Below, one piece after another: positions 16,571 to 24,975 of a stretch of DNA of 41,015 bases (its first letter is position 1; each line of letters starts with the position of its first letter). The notes beneath the pieces are model-generated. The model ran no database searches. It was not told the DNA's origin and saw only the letters and a program-made list of their open reading frames with translations. The translations under genes and the position numbers were made by a program. The DNA comes from VFMC01 sp031400715 (GTDB taxonomy: Bacteria > Actinomycetota > Acidimicrobiia > Acidimicrobiales > Ilumatobacteraceae): positions 1 to 41,015 of the forward strand of contig JANNQK010000167.1 of the NCBI GenBank assembly GCA_031400715.1, given 5' to 3'.

Positions 16571-17146
16571 ATGGCCGTCCGCGAGATCCTCACCGTCGGA
16601 CACCCGGTTCTGCGCGAACGTGCACGCGAGGTCACTCCGCTCGAGCTCGCGTCACCCGACGTGCAGCAGCTCATCGACGATCTGGTCGACACGATGCACG
16701 CCGCCAATGGCGCCGGTATCGCCGCAAACCAGATCGGGGTGCCGCTACGGATCACGACCATCGAGGTGAACCAGAACCCTCGCTACCCGTACAAGCCGCA
16801 GATCCCCTTGACCATCGTGGTGAATCCACGGATCGAGTTCCTCGACGACGAACTGGTGGAGATCAACGAGGGCTGCTTGTCGGTGCCCAACCTGCGCGGC
16901 AACGTGATGCGCCACGTGAACATCAGCGTGCAGTACCTCGACCGCGAGGGCGTCGCCCACCACGAGATCAAGCGAGGGCTCACGGCCGGCACCTTCCAGC
17001 ACGAGTGCGATCACCTCGATGGGAGGTTGTTCCTCGACCGGGTGACCGATCCCACCACGTTCACCACGTGGGAGCAGTTCGAGCGCTTCCACCGTGCGGC
17101 GTTCGTCGAACGGATCACCGAGTTCGTCCGGCGCGTCGGGAGCTGA
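16571..17146 (+). CDS. peptide deformylase-like metallohydrolase in the hut operon
   Basis: A 191-residue protein with all three deformylase motifs: GAGIAANQ (motif 1, residues 47-54), EGCLSVP (motif 2, metal ligand Cys102) and QHECDHLDG (motif 3, ligands His144 and His148 with catalytic Glu145). By family it removes formate from an N-formyl amino group. Its position between PhyH and hutF, with no hutG gene in the operon, suggests that it could hydrolyse N-formylglutamate rather than, or in addition to, nascent formyl-Met peptides. This is an inference, because peptide deformylases normally act poorly on free formyl-amino acids. The alternative is a housekeeping def captured by the operon; the usual fmt/priA neighbours are absent. 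Confidence 0.88.
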   Translation: MAVREILTVGHPVLRERAREVTPLELASPDVQQLIDDLVDTMHAANGAGIAANQIGVPLRITTIEVNQNPRYPYKPQIPLTIVVNPRIEFLDDELVEINEGCLSVPNLRGNVMRHVNISVQYLDREGVAHHEIKRGLTAGTFQHECDHLDGRLFLDRVTDPTTFTTWEQFERFHRAAFVERITEFVRRVGS

Positions 17147-17148
17147 CG

Positions 17149-18507
17149 TTGAGCACCGCCGCATATCACTGCGAGCTCGCCTGGCTGGGCGGCGACCATG
17201 CGGTGGCCGACGTGTTGGTGCAGATCGACGGGGATCGCATCGTGAACCTGACCCCGCAGGCGGGCATCGACGAGCTGCCCGAGGGCACCATTCGACTGAC
17301 CGGCCTCACGCTGCCCGGATTGGCCAACGCCCACAGCCACGCGTTCCATCGCGCGCTGCGGAGCCGCACGCACGATGGGGTCGGATCGTTCTGGACGTGG
17401 CGCGACCAGATGTACCACCTGGCCGTCGCGCTCGAGCCCGACTCGTACCACCGGCTGGCTCGTGCGACCTTCGCGGAGATGGCCCTCGCCGGGATCACCT
17501 GCGTCGGCGAGTTCCACTACCTGCATCACCAGGCTGACGGAACGCCGTATCGCGACCCCAACGTGGTCGGCGAGGCGCTGATCGCCGCCGCATCCGACGC
17601 CGGCATCCGGATCACCCTGCTCGACACCTGCTACCTGCAGAGCGGCATCGGCACTCCGCCGAATCAGGTGCAGATGCGCTTCAGCGATGTCCGCGTCGAA
17701 CGCTGGATCGAACGAGTCGAGGCGCTGCGCACACACGAGTCGCCCTCGGTCAGGGTCGGGAGCGCAGTCCACTCGGTGCGCGCGGTCGACCCGATCTCGA
17801 TCGAGCGGGTCGCCGGTTGGGCGATCGAGCAGGCGATGCCGTTGCACGCCCACGTGAGCGAACAGCCTGCCGAGAACCACCAGTGCGTCGAAGCGTTCGC
17901 GCTGACGCCGATGGAGCTGCTCGCCGAGCGCCACGCGCTCGATGCGGCCTTCACCGCTGTGCACGCGACACACCTCACCGAGCACGACGTGCGGTTGCTG
18001 CAGGTGCACCGATCGAGCGTGTGCATGTGCCCCACGACCGAACGCGACCTCGCCGACGGCATCGGCGACACGGCTGCGTTCCGCGAGCGCGAGATCTCGA
18101 TCGCTCTCGGCAGCGACTCGCACGCCGTGATCGACCTGTTCGAGGAGATGCGGGCAATCGAGCTGGACGAGCGTCTGGAGACCTTGGTGCGTGGCAACCA
18201 TCCGGTGCCTGCGCTGCTCGAGGCTGCCACGAGTGCAGGGCATCGCAGCCTCGGTTGGCCCGACGCCGGTCGCCTCGGTGTCGGCAATCTCGCCGACCTG
18301 GTCACCGTGCGCCTCGACAGCGTGCGCACGGCCGGGGGAGGGACCGAGCACTCCCTGGCCACCGCGGTGTTCGCCGCCACCGCGGCCGACATCGATCACG
18401 TGGTCGCGAGCGGTCGCGTGATCGTGCGCGACGGACGCCATGTCTCGATCGACGTGGGCGCCGAACTGCGCGAGTCGATCAGCGCCGTGTGGCGGTCGAT
18501 CTCATGA
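17149..18507 (+). CDS. hutF: formimidoylglutamate deiminase
   Basis: A 452-residue amidohydrolase-superfamily deiminase that converts N-formimino-L-glutamate to N-formyl-L-glutamate and ammonia. Metal-site motifs are LANAHSHAFHRAL (HxH), HAHVSEQPAENHQC, HATHLTEHDV and LGSDSHAVIDLFEEMRAIE, in which the strand-8 Asp is intact. The downstream Glu/Arg run is typical of HutF. No ATG is available near the conserved N-terminus. The start is a TTG at 17149 with GGGAG about eight bases upstream, two bases after the deformylase-like stop. Its stop overlaps the hutI ATG as ATGA. The presence of HutF sets the pathway to the two-step route through N-formylglutamate. Confidence 0.92.
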   Translation: MSTAAYHCELAWLGGDHAVADVLVQIDGDRIVNLTPQAGIDELPEGTIRLTGLTLPGLANAHSHAFHRALRSRTHDGVGSFWTWRDQMYHLAVALEPDSYHRLARATFAEMALAGITCVGEFHYLHHQADGTPYRDPNVVGEALIAAASDAGIRITLLDTCYLQSGIGTPPNQVQMRFSDVRVERWIERVEALRTHESPSVRVGSAVHSVRAVDPISIERVAGWAIEQAMPLHAHVSEQPAENHQCVEAFALTPMELLAERHALDAAFTAVHATHLTEHDVRLLQVHRSSVCMCPTTERDLADGIGDTAAFREREISIALGSDSHAVIDLFEEMRAIELDERLETLVRGNHPVPALLEAATSAGHRSLGWPDAGRLGVGNLADLVTVRLDSVRTAGGGTEHSLATAVFAATAADIDHVVASGRVIVRDGRHVSIDVGAELRESISAVWRSIS

Positions 18508-19697
18508 CCGCCGGACGCGCCACCGTCATCGACAACATCGGGATGCTGGTGACCAACCAGGCCTCCTCCGGCGACGGTCCATTGGGCATCCGCCGCCAGG
18601 TCGCCGTGATCATCGTCGACGGCGACGTGGTCTCCATCGAACCACAGGGAGCGGCGGGCGACGACTGCATCGATGCCGAAGGCCGCTGTGTGATCCCCGG
18701 TTTCGTCGACAGCCACACTCATCTGGTGTTCGCCGGCGACCGTGGCGACGAGTTCGCCGCGCGAATGGCCGGAGCGCCCTACCAGGCCGGAGGCATCCGC
18801 TCCTCGGTGGATTCGACCCGCCGCGCCACCGACGACGAGCTGCGCCGATCGACGGCGCTCCGACGCGCCGAAGCAGCACGAGCCGGCATCACCACGGTGG
18901 AGATCAAGTCCGGCTACGGCCTCACGTCGGCACACGAAGCACGATGCCTGCAGGTGGCCGAGGGTTTCACCGAGCACACCACCTTGCTCGGAGCCCATGT
19001 CGTGCCGCCCGAGTTCGACGGCCGCGCCGACGACTACGTGCACCACGTGTGCACGGACATGCTCGACGCGGCGCTCCCGCACGCTCGCTGGATCGATGCG
19101 TTCTGCGAGGTGGGGGCGTTCGACGCCGACCAGTGCCGAGCCGTGTTGCAGGCCGGCATGGCCCGAGGTCTGGGCGGTCGGTTGCATGCGAACCAGCTCG
19201 GGCACGGACCCGGAGTGCAACTCGGGGTGGAGCTCGGCTGCGCATCGGTCGATCACTGCACCTATCTCACCGACGACGACATCGACGCCCTCGCCGGCAG
19301 CAACACCGTGGCGACGTTCTTGCCCGCCGCCGACTTCTCCACGCGCCAGCCCTATCCCGACGCGCGTCGTGCGATCGACGCCGGAGTGTCGGTGGCGATC
19401 GCCACGTACTGCAACCCGGGCAGCAGCTACACCACCTCGATGTCGTTCTGCATCGCGCTCGCGGTGCGCGAGATGCACATGACGATCGACGAGGCGATGC
19501 TGGCGGCCACCGCCGGCGGCGCGGCCGCGCTGCGACGCCCCGACCTCGGACGGCTCGTGCCCGGCGCCCGCGCCGACATGGTGTTGCTCGACGCGCCGTC
19601 GTACTCGCACCTGGTGTACCGGCCCGGTGTTCCGCTCGTGCAACGCACGCTGTCGGGCGGGGTCACCACAGGATCCACGGTCCACCCCGAGCACTAG
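18504..19697 (+). CDS. hutI: imidazolonepropionase (with an Asp-to-Tyr change at a metal-ligand position)
   Basis: A 397-residue amidohydrolase that opens 4-imidazolone-5-propionate to N-formimino-L-glutamate. It shows FVDSHTHLVFAGDR (HxH metal ligands), TTVEIKSGYGL, LHANQLGHGPGVQLG and DHCTYLTDDDI, all canonical. In other HutI proteins the strand-8 motif reads D-x-N-P-G, with Asp as metal ligand and general base. Here it reads ATYCNPGSSYTTSM, so residue 302 is Tyr (TAC at 19407-19409, one base from GAC). Unless this is a sequencing error, activity should be badly impaired. The gene overlaps hutF by four bases and is the last hut gene. A TetR promoter begins in its stop codon. Confidence 0.92.
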   Translation: MTAGRATVIDNIGMLVTNQASSGDGPLGIRRQVAVIIVDGDVVSIEPQGAAGDDCIDAEGRCVIPGFVDSHTHLVFAGDRGDEFAARMAGAPYQAGGIRSSVDSTRRATDDELRRSTALRRAEAARAGITTVEIKSGYGLTSAHEARCLQVAEGFTEHTTLLGAHVVPPEFDGRADDYVHHVCTDMLDAALPHARWIDAFCEVGAFDADQCRAVLQAGMARGLGGRLHANQLGHGPGVQLGVELGCASVDHCTYLTDDDIDALAGSNTVATFLPAADFSTRQPYPDARRAIDAGVSVAIATYCNPGSSYTTSMSFCIALAVREMHMTIDEAMLAATAGGAAALRRPDLGRLVPGARADMVLLDAPSYSHLVYRPGVPLVQRTLSGGVTTGSTVHPEH

Positions 19698-19700
19698 GGT
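19695..19700 (+). promoter_or_regulatory. -10 element (TAGGGT) for a leaderless tetR-fdh transcript
   Basis: TAGGGT fits the TANNNT actinobacterial -10 and sits exactly six bases before ATG 19707, overlapping the hutI stop codon. It would let the fdh genes be transcribed independently of hut. Confidence 0.5.
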
Positions 19701-19706
19701 GCCGCC

Positions 19707-20315
19707 ATGGCCAGGACACCCGATCTCGAGCGTCGGCAGGAGCTGCTCGATCGCATCGTCGTCTACCTCGCCGACCACGGTCTCGCCCAGGCGACCCTCC
19801 GGCCGATGGCCGCAGCGCTCGACGTGAGCATCAACAGGCTCGTCCACCACTTCGGGTCGAAGGAAGAACTGATCACCGCCGCGCTCGACCGCGGCATCCA
19901 GCAACAGATCGCCGTGCAGGACGTGTGGTTGAAGCGTCATCCGCAGATGTCCCAAGTGGAGCTGTACCGACGCTGGTGGCGCTGGATGAACACCAGCCCG
20001 GCCAACCTCGCGCTGGTGCGCCTCAACTACGAAGCGGCGGCCCTCGACACCTCGGTGACCGGGCTCGCGGGCGACGTGCGCGCCGACCAGATCGGGGTGT
20101 GGCGCCACGACCTCGAGCTGCGACTGCTCGCCGAAGGAGTGCCGGCCGACCGGGTCGAGCTGGAGGCCGGGCTGATCAAGGCTGGTTTCAGCGGGTTGAT
20201 CATGGACCTCATCGCCACGGGAGAGCGCAAACGGCTCACCGTCGCCTGCGATGCCTGGCTCGACCGCGTCTCCGAGATCATCTGTACCGCGAGGCAAACG
20301 AGGGGCCCGTCATGA
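19707..20315 (+). CDS. TetR-family transcriptional regulator
   Basis: A 202-residue protein with an N-terminal TetR helix-turn-helix (ATLRPMAAALDVSINRLVHHFGSKEELITAAL; the recognition helix is followed by HHFGSKEEL). The helical C-terminal ligand domain contains a Trp-rich YRRWWRWMNTS segment. The stop overlaps the ATG of the formate dehydrogenase catalytic gene as ATGA, so regulator and enzyme are translated together. Local control of the fdh operon is likely. The ligand is unknown; formate or a hut intermediate is possible. A TANNNT-N6-ATG arrangement supports this start. Confidence 0.88.
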   Translation: MARTPDLERRQELLDRIVVYLADHGLAQATLRPMAAALDVSINRLVHHFGSKEELITAALDRGIQQQIAVQDVWLKRHPQMSQVELYRRWWRWMNTSPANLALVRLNYEAAALDTSVTGLAGDVRADQIGVWRHDLELRLLAEGVPADRVELEAGLIKAGFSGLIMDLIATGERKRLTVACDAWLDRVSEIICTARQTRGPS

Positions 20316-22324
20316 CGACCAACCGGCAGCATCATCACCAACCACTGGCACGCATCACCCAGCCGCTCGTTCGCGACGGTGGCCAGCTGCGTCCGGCCAC
20401 CTGGGACGAAGCGCTCGACCGTGCAGCCGCCGGTTTCGCCACCGCCCGCGATCAGCACGGCGCGAACTCGGTCGGGGTCTTCTCCTGCTCGAAGTCGACC
20501 AACGAGATGAACTTCGTCGCCCAGAAGTTCGCCCGAGTTGCGATCGGCACGAACAACATCGACTCCTGTAACCGCACTTGACACGCTCCCTCCGTGGTCG
20601 GTCTGGCCACCGTGTTCGGAGCCGGCGGCGGCACGTCGAGCTACGCCGAGATCGAAGACACCGACGTCATCGTCTTGTGGGGCTCGAACGCGCGTGAAGC
20701 GCACCCGATCTTCTTCCACCACGTGCTCAAGGGCGCTCGCAACGGAGCCAAGCTGTTCGTCGTCGACCCGCGGCGGTCGGCGTCGGCGCAATGGGCCGAC
20801 CTGTGGCTCGGCAACCACGTCGGCACCGACATCGCTTTGTCGCACACGATCGCCCGGGAGATCATCCACGCCGGCTTGGCGAACTTTGCGTTCATCGAGC
20901 GCGCCACCACGGGCTTCGAGGAGTATCGAGCGGCCGTGGAGGAATGGACCCTCGATCGCGGCGAGGCGGTCACGGGCGTGCCGGCGGAGGCGATCCGCGA
21001 GATCGCCCACGCATACGCCAAGGCCGACCGCGGCCAACTGTGTTGGACGCTCGGCATCACCGAACATCACAACGGTGTCGACAACGTGCTGTCGCTCATC
21101 AACCTCGCGCTGCTGTGCGGCCACGTCGGCCGCCACGGCGCGGGCCTCAACCCGTTGCGGGGCCAGAACAACGTGCAAGGCGGCGGCGACATGGGCGCGA
21201 TCCCCAATCGCCTCGCCGGCTTCCAGGACATCCTCGATCCGGAGGTGCGACAGAGGTTCGGCACCGCGTGGGGCGTCACGATCCAAGACCACTACGGCTG
21301 GCACCTCACGCAGATGTTCCAGGCGATGGAACGTGGCGATCTGCATGCCGTGTACGTGATCGGCGAGAACCCGGCCCAGAGCGAGGCCGACAAGGAACAT
21401 GCCGTGCATCTGCTCGCCGGTCTCGATCACCTCGTGGTGCAGGACATCTTCCTCACCAAGACCGCGGAGCTCGCGGACGTCGTGCTCCCGGGTTCGGCCT
21501 CGTGGTGCGAGAGCGAAGGTACGGTCACCAACTCCGAGCGGCGCGTGCAGCGCTGTCGCAAGGCGCTCGATCCGCCCGAAGGCGCACGCGACGACATCCA
21601 GATCATCCTCGAGATCTGCCGCAGGCTGGGTCACGAGTGGGGATACGGCTCGGATCCGCTCGAGGTCGCCGAACGCGTCTGGAACGAAGTCCGGTCGCTG
21701 TCGCCGATGCATGCGGGGATGAGCTACGCCCGCCTGGAAGCGCTGCAGGGCATCCAATGGCCGTGCCCTCACGAGGACTCGCTCGAGCCGTCGTACCTGC
21801 ACGGTCGCCTGTGGGCCGACGACCCGGCCGATCGCGGTCGCCTCGCCCCGTTCAGCCCCGTGGCCGACGACCCGCCCGTCGAGGCCACCAGCGATGAGTT
21901 CCCCCTGCGCCTCACCACCGGCCGCCGACTCGATTCCTACAACACCGGGGTGCAGTCCGGCGGGTTCGACAGCCCGCTCCGCTGGGGCGAGACGATCGAT
22001 GTGTCGCCGGAGGATGCTCTCCGACTCGGCCTCGCCGACAGCGAGTGGGTGCAGGTCAGTTCGCCACGAGGGACGGTGAACGCACCGGTGCGCATCGACC
22101 GCGTGCTGCGCCCCGGGCTGGTGTTCATGACGTTCCACTTCCCCGAACAGGTCGACACCAACGTGCTCACCATCGACGCCACCGATCCCAAATCGGGCAC
22201 GGCCGAGTTCAAGGCAGCCGCCGTCCGCATCGACAAGCTTCCCGACGAACCGGCCGACGCGCCACCCTTCGAGCGCGCCGACGCGGTAGCCGGCGCCGCC
22301 GCCGGCGCTGCCGCCGGCGGCTGA
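20312..22324 (+). CDS. fdhA: formate dehydrogenase catalytic subunit, selenoprotein (Sec90), lacking its N-terminal Fe-S domain
   Basis: Reading through an in-frame TGA at 20579-20581 gives one 670-residue molybdopterin oxidoreductase (bis-MGD formate dehydrogenase). The TGA falls in IDSCNRT-U-HAPSV, the exact place of the active-site Sec/Cys (E. coli FdhF Sec140, followed by His141). The frame is continuous on both sides and the downstream part has no start of its own before Val95. Other catalytic features are LGITEHHNGVDN, Arg283 in LRGQNNVQGGGDMG (FdhF Arg333 equivalent), IGENPAQSEAD and LTTGRRLDSYNTGVQ. The protein begins directly at ARITQPLVRDGGQ, so the usual [4Fe-4S]-binding domain is missing; it is encoded at 24115-24975. 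The Ala/Gly tail (AGAAAGAAAGG) is low-complexity. ATGA overlap with tetR; next gene three bases on. Confidence 0.85.
20594..20610 (+). promoter_or_regulatory. bacterial SECIS-like hairpin for selenocysteine insertion
   Basis: Stem GTGGTC (20594-20599) pairs with GGCCAC (20605-20610), with five Watson-Crick pairs and one T-G pair. The loop is GGTCT (20600-20604). Eighteen bases separate the TGA from the loop. From memory, the E. coli fdhF element has the same GGUCU loop and the same spacing. SelB recognises the apical loop G/U residues in such hairpins. The stem could extend past a C-C mismatch by one more pair. Confidence 0.75.
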
Positions 22325-22327
22325 CCG

Positions 22328-24118
22328 ATGGACCTCAAGCTCAGTTCCCACACGCCCACGACTGCGGAGATCGAGGCGATCGACACCGTGATAGGTGTCG
22401 CCGACTCGTCGTGGTACGGCGCCGACCGATCCGCCGACGATCATCACCTCGCCCGCAGTGGCCACCTACGCGACCAACGTCATCGCCTGCTGCCGGTCCT
22501 GCACGCGGTGAACGATCGCGTCGGCTGGATCAGCAGGGGAGCGATCAACCACATCGCCACCCGCCTCGACGTGGCCCCGGCGGAGATCTACGGAGTCGCC
22601 ACCTTCTACGGCTTGTTCAGCACCACCGAGCGGAGCACGAGGCAAGTGCACGTGTGCATCGACCTCGCCTGTCGGATCGCAGGTGCGACCGTGCCTGCGG
22701 GTGCTCACGAGTCGCCCTGCCTGGGTCTGTGCGAGCGGGCTCCCGCCGTGCTCCTGATCGAGGCCGGCGATCAGCCCCGACACTCGGTTCTCGCGCCCGC
22801 GACGCCGGTGCAGGTGCGTTCGCTGCTCGACGGCGGCACGGCCCCCACCGAATCGCCGGCGGACGCAGCCACACCGCAGGTGACCGGCGACCGAGACTCC
22901 CTCGTCCTGCTGCGCCGGGTGGGCCTCGTCGATCCGACGAGCCTTCACTCGTACCGCAGCCAGGGCGGATACGCCGCGCTTCGACGGGCGATCGAGATGG
23001 GCCCGACCGGTGTGATCCGCGAGATGCTCGACTCCGGCATCATGGGCCGCGGCGGTGCCGCCTTTCCGGCTGGTCGGAAGTGGGACGCCGTGGCCCGCCA
23101 ACCGGCTCGCCCTCACTACATCGTGTGCAACGCCGACGAGAGCGAACCGGGCACGTTCAAGGATCGCGTGATCATGGAAGGCGATCCGTTCGCCCTCATC
23201 GAGTCGATGACGATCGCGGCGTACGCGACCAGCTGCGAACAGGGCTGGATCTACTTGCGCGGCGAGTACCCACGCGCCCGTCAGCGGCTGATCGGCGCGA
23301 TCGAGCAGGCAACCGCACATGGCCTCCTCGGTGACGACGTGATGGGGGCCGGGTTCTCGTTCCACCTGGAGGTCTTCCTGGGCGCCGGCGCGTACATCTG
23401 TGGCGAGGAGACCGCGATCTTCAACTCGATCGAGGGCTTTCGTGGCGAACCTCGCAACAAGCCGCCGTATCCCGTCGAGGTCGGACTGTTCGGCAAGCCC
23501 ACCGTGGTGAACAACGTGGAAACCCTCGTGAACGTGCTGCCGATCGTGCTCGGCGGAGGCCAGGCGTACGCGCAGACGGGCACGTCGGGTTCCACCGGAA
23601 CCAAGCTGTTCTGTGTCTCCGGAGCTGTCGCCCGGCCAGGCGTGTTCGAGCTGGAGTTCGGCGCGACGCTGCGCCAGGTGATCGATGCAGCCGGAGGCAT
23701 GCGCGCTGGCAGCGAGTTGCACTCCGTGCTGCTCGGCGGCGCAGCCGGGTCGTTCGCCGTGCCCACCGAACTGGACGTGCCGCTCACCTTCGAGGACCTC
23801 CGTGCGGCCAATCTCTCGCTGGGAAGCGGCGTGGTGATGGTGCTCGACCAGCACGTCGACCTCGGTGCGTTCGTCCACCGCATTGCGGCGTTCTTCGCGG
23901 ACGAGAGCTGCGGCCAGTGCGTGCCGTGCCGGGTGGGCACCGTGCGGCAGCAAGAGGTGCTGGCTCGGCTCGACCGTGACGGGCCCGGCGCCGTTGCGGA
24001 CCGCGACCTGCTCGCCGACATCGGTGCGGTGCTCCGTGATGCTTCCATCTGCGGCTTCGGCCACTCCGCGCACGGTGCGATCGAGTCAGCGATCACCAAG
24101 TTGGGGGTCTTTTCGTGA
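22328..24118 (+). CDS. NAD-reducing formate dehydrogenase subunit, NuoE-NuoF fusion
   Basis: A 596-residue diaphorase subunit. Residues about 60-150 are a NuoE/FdsG-like thioredoxin-fold [2Fe-2S] domain with Cys110, Cys115, Cys131 and Cys135 (CIDLAC and CLGLC). From about residue 190 it is NuoF/FdsB. FMN/NADH motifs are GRGGAAFPAGRKW, NADESEPGTFKDR, GAGAYICGEETAIFNSIEG and GSGVVMVLD. The C-terminal [4Fe-4S] ligands are ESCGQCVPCRVGT plus the Cys in SICGFGHSAHGAI. It would take electrons from the Fe-S subunit to NAD+. Fusion of E and F is known in other soluble FDHs and hydrogenases. It starts three bases after the catalytic subunit and its stop overlaps the next GTG start (GTGA). Confidence 0.92.
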   Translation: MDLKLSSHTPTTAEIEAIDTVIGVADSSWYGADRSADDHHLARSGHLRDQRHRLLPVLHAVNDRVGWISRGAINHIATRLDVAPAEIYGVATFYGLFSTTERSTRQVHVCIDLACRIAGATVPAGAHESPCLGLCERAPAVLLIEAGDQPRHSVLAPATPVQVRSLLDGGTAPTESPADAATPQVTGDRDSLVLLRRVGLVDPTSLHSYRSQGGYAALRRAIEMGPTGVIREMLDSGIMGRGGAAFPAGRKWDAVARQPARPHYIVCNADESEPGTFKDRVIMEGDPFALIESMTIAAYATSCEQGWIYLRGEYPRARQRLIGAIEQATAHGLLGDDVMGAGFSFHLEVFLGAGAYICGEETAIFNSIEGFRGEPRNKPPYPVEVGLFGKPTVVNNVETLVNVLPIVLGGGQAYAQTGTSGSTGTKLFCVSGAVARPGVFELEFGATLRQVIDAAGGMRAGSELHSVLLGGAAGSFAVPTELDVPLTFEDLRAANLSLGSGVVMVLDQHVDLGAFVHRIAAFFADESCGQCVPCRVGTVRQQEVLARLDRDGPGAVADRDLLADIGAVLRDASICGFGHSAHGAIESAITKLGVFS

Positions 24119-24975
24119 ACACCGTTCCTGTCGCTGCGCCCGTCCGGCTCGTCGAGCTCACCGTCGACGGTGAGGTCGTCAGGGCCGCCGAAGGCACCAC
24201 CGTGCTGGAGGCATGCCGAGGTGCGGGGTGCGACGACATCCCGACGCTGTGCTACGGCGACACGCTCACACCCAAGAACGCCTGTCGCGTCTGCATGGTC
24301 GAGGTGGAGGGATCACGCACCCTCGTGCCGTCGTGTTCACGCAAGGTGGAACCGGGCATGGTGGTGCGTACCGACACGGATCGGGTGCACCGCAGCCGCA
24401 AGATGGTGCTCGAGTTCCTCGGCTCGACCAACGACCTCTCGGTCGCTCCGAACGTGGCCGGCTGGAACGAGCAGTACGCCGTCGACATCGACCGCTATGG
24501 CCCCGATCGTCGGACGAGGGCTCAGCCGGTGAAGCGCGACAACGAGCTGTACGTGCGCGACTACGACAAGTGCATCCTCTGCTACAAGTGCGTCGACGCG
24601 TGCGGCGAGCAGTGGCAGAACACGTTCGCGATCGCCGCCGCCGGCCGCGGCTTCGACAGCCACATCGCCGCCGAGTTCGATGCGACGTTGCCCGATAGCG
24701 CGTGCGTGTACTGCGGGAACTGCATCGCTGTGTGCCCGACCGGCGCGCTGATGTTCACGAGCGAGCACGACATGCGCACCGACGGCACCTGGGACGAGGC
24801 GCGCCAGACCGCCACCGACACGATCTGCCCCTACTGCGGGGTGGGCTGCCAGCTCACCCTGCACGTGCAGGACAACTCGATCGTGAAGGTGAGCAGCCCG
24901 AGCGACCACTCGATCACCCACGGCAATCTGTGCATCAAGGGCCGATTCGGCTTCCAGCACGTCCAGAACCACTGA
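24115..24975 (+). CDS. formate dehydrogenase Fe-S subunit carrying the detached N-terminal part of FdhA
   Basis: A 286-residue electron-transfer protein. Domains in order: a [2Fe-2S] plant-type/NuoG domain (Cys46, Cys57, Cys60, Cys74); a two-cluster ferredoxin (Cys153, 156, 159, 163 and Cys197, 200, 203, 207); and the Molybdop_Fe4S4 domain of FdhA (Cys238, 241, 245, 273, in CPYCGVGC and LCIKGRFG). Lys275 matches the lysine that bridges cluster and pterin in FdhF. The protein stops at FQHVQNH, just where the catalytic subunit begins (ARITQPLV), so together they equal one normal FdhA. The His-x3-Cys-x2-Cys-x5-Cys cluster motif usually found between the first two domains is absent (STNDLSVAPNVAGWNEQ lies there). 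GTG start overlaps the NuoEF stop. Confidence 0.9.
   Translation: MNTVPVAAPVRLVELTVDGEVVRAAEGTTVLEACRGAGCDDIPTLCYGDTLTPKNACRVCMVEVEGSRTLVPSCSRKVEPGMVVRTDTDRVHRSRKMVLEFLGSTNDLSVAPNVAGWNEQYAVDIDRYGPDRRTRAQPVKRDNELYVRDYDKCILCYKCVDACGEQWQNTFAIAAAGRGFDSHIAAEFDATLPDSACVYCGNCIAVCPTGALMFTSEHDMRTDGTWDEARQTATDTICPYCGVGCQLTLHVQDNSIVKVSSPSDHSITHGNLCIKGRFGFQHVQNH

Noticed and set aside
18396..20297. Long minus-strand open frame opposite hutI and tetR, and similar ones opposite hutU, hutF, fdhA and NuoEF
   Set aside because: All are GC-driven mirror frames of well-supported genes with no family motifs.
20579..20581. TGA in the formate dehydrogenase as a disabling nonsense mutation
   Set aside because: It is the exact Sec/Cys codon of the family, the frame continues intact on both sides with conserved residues, and a GGUCU-loop hairpin follows at a spacing I recall from E. 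coli fdhF. A random stop would not be expected to combine these.
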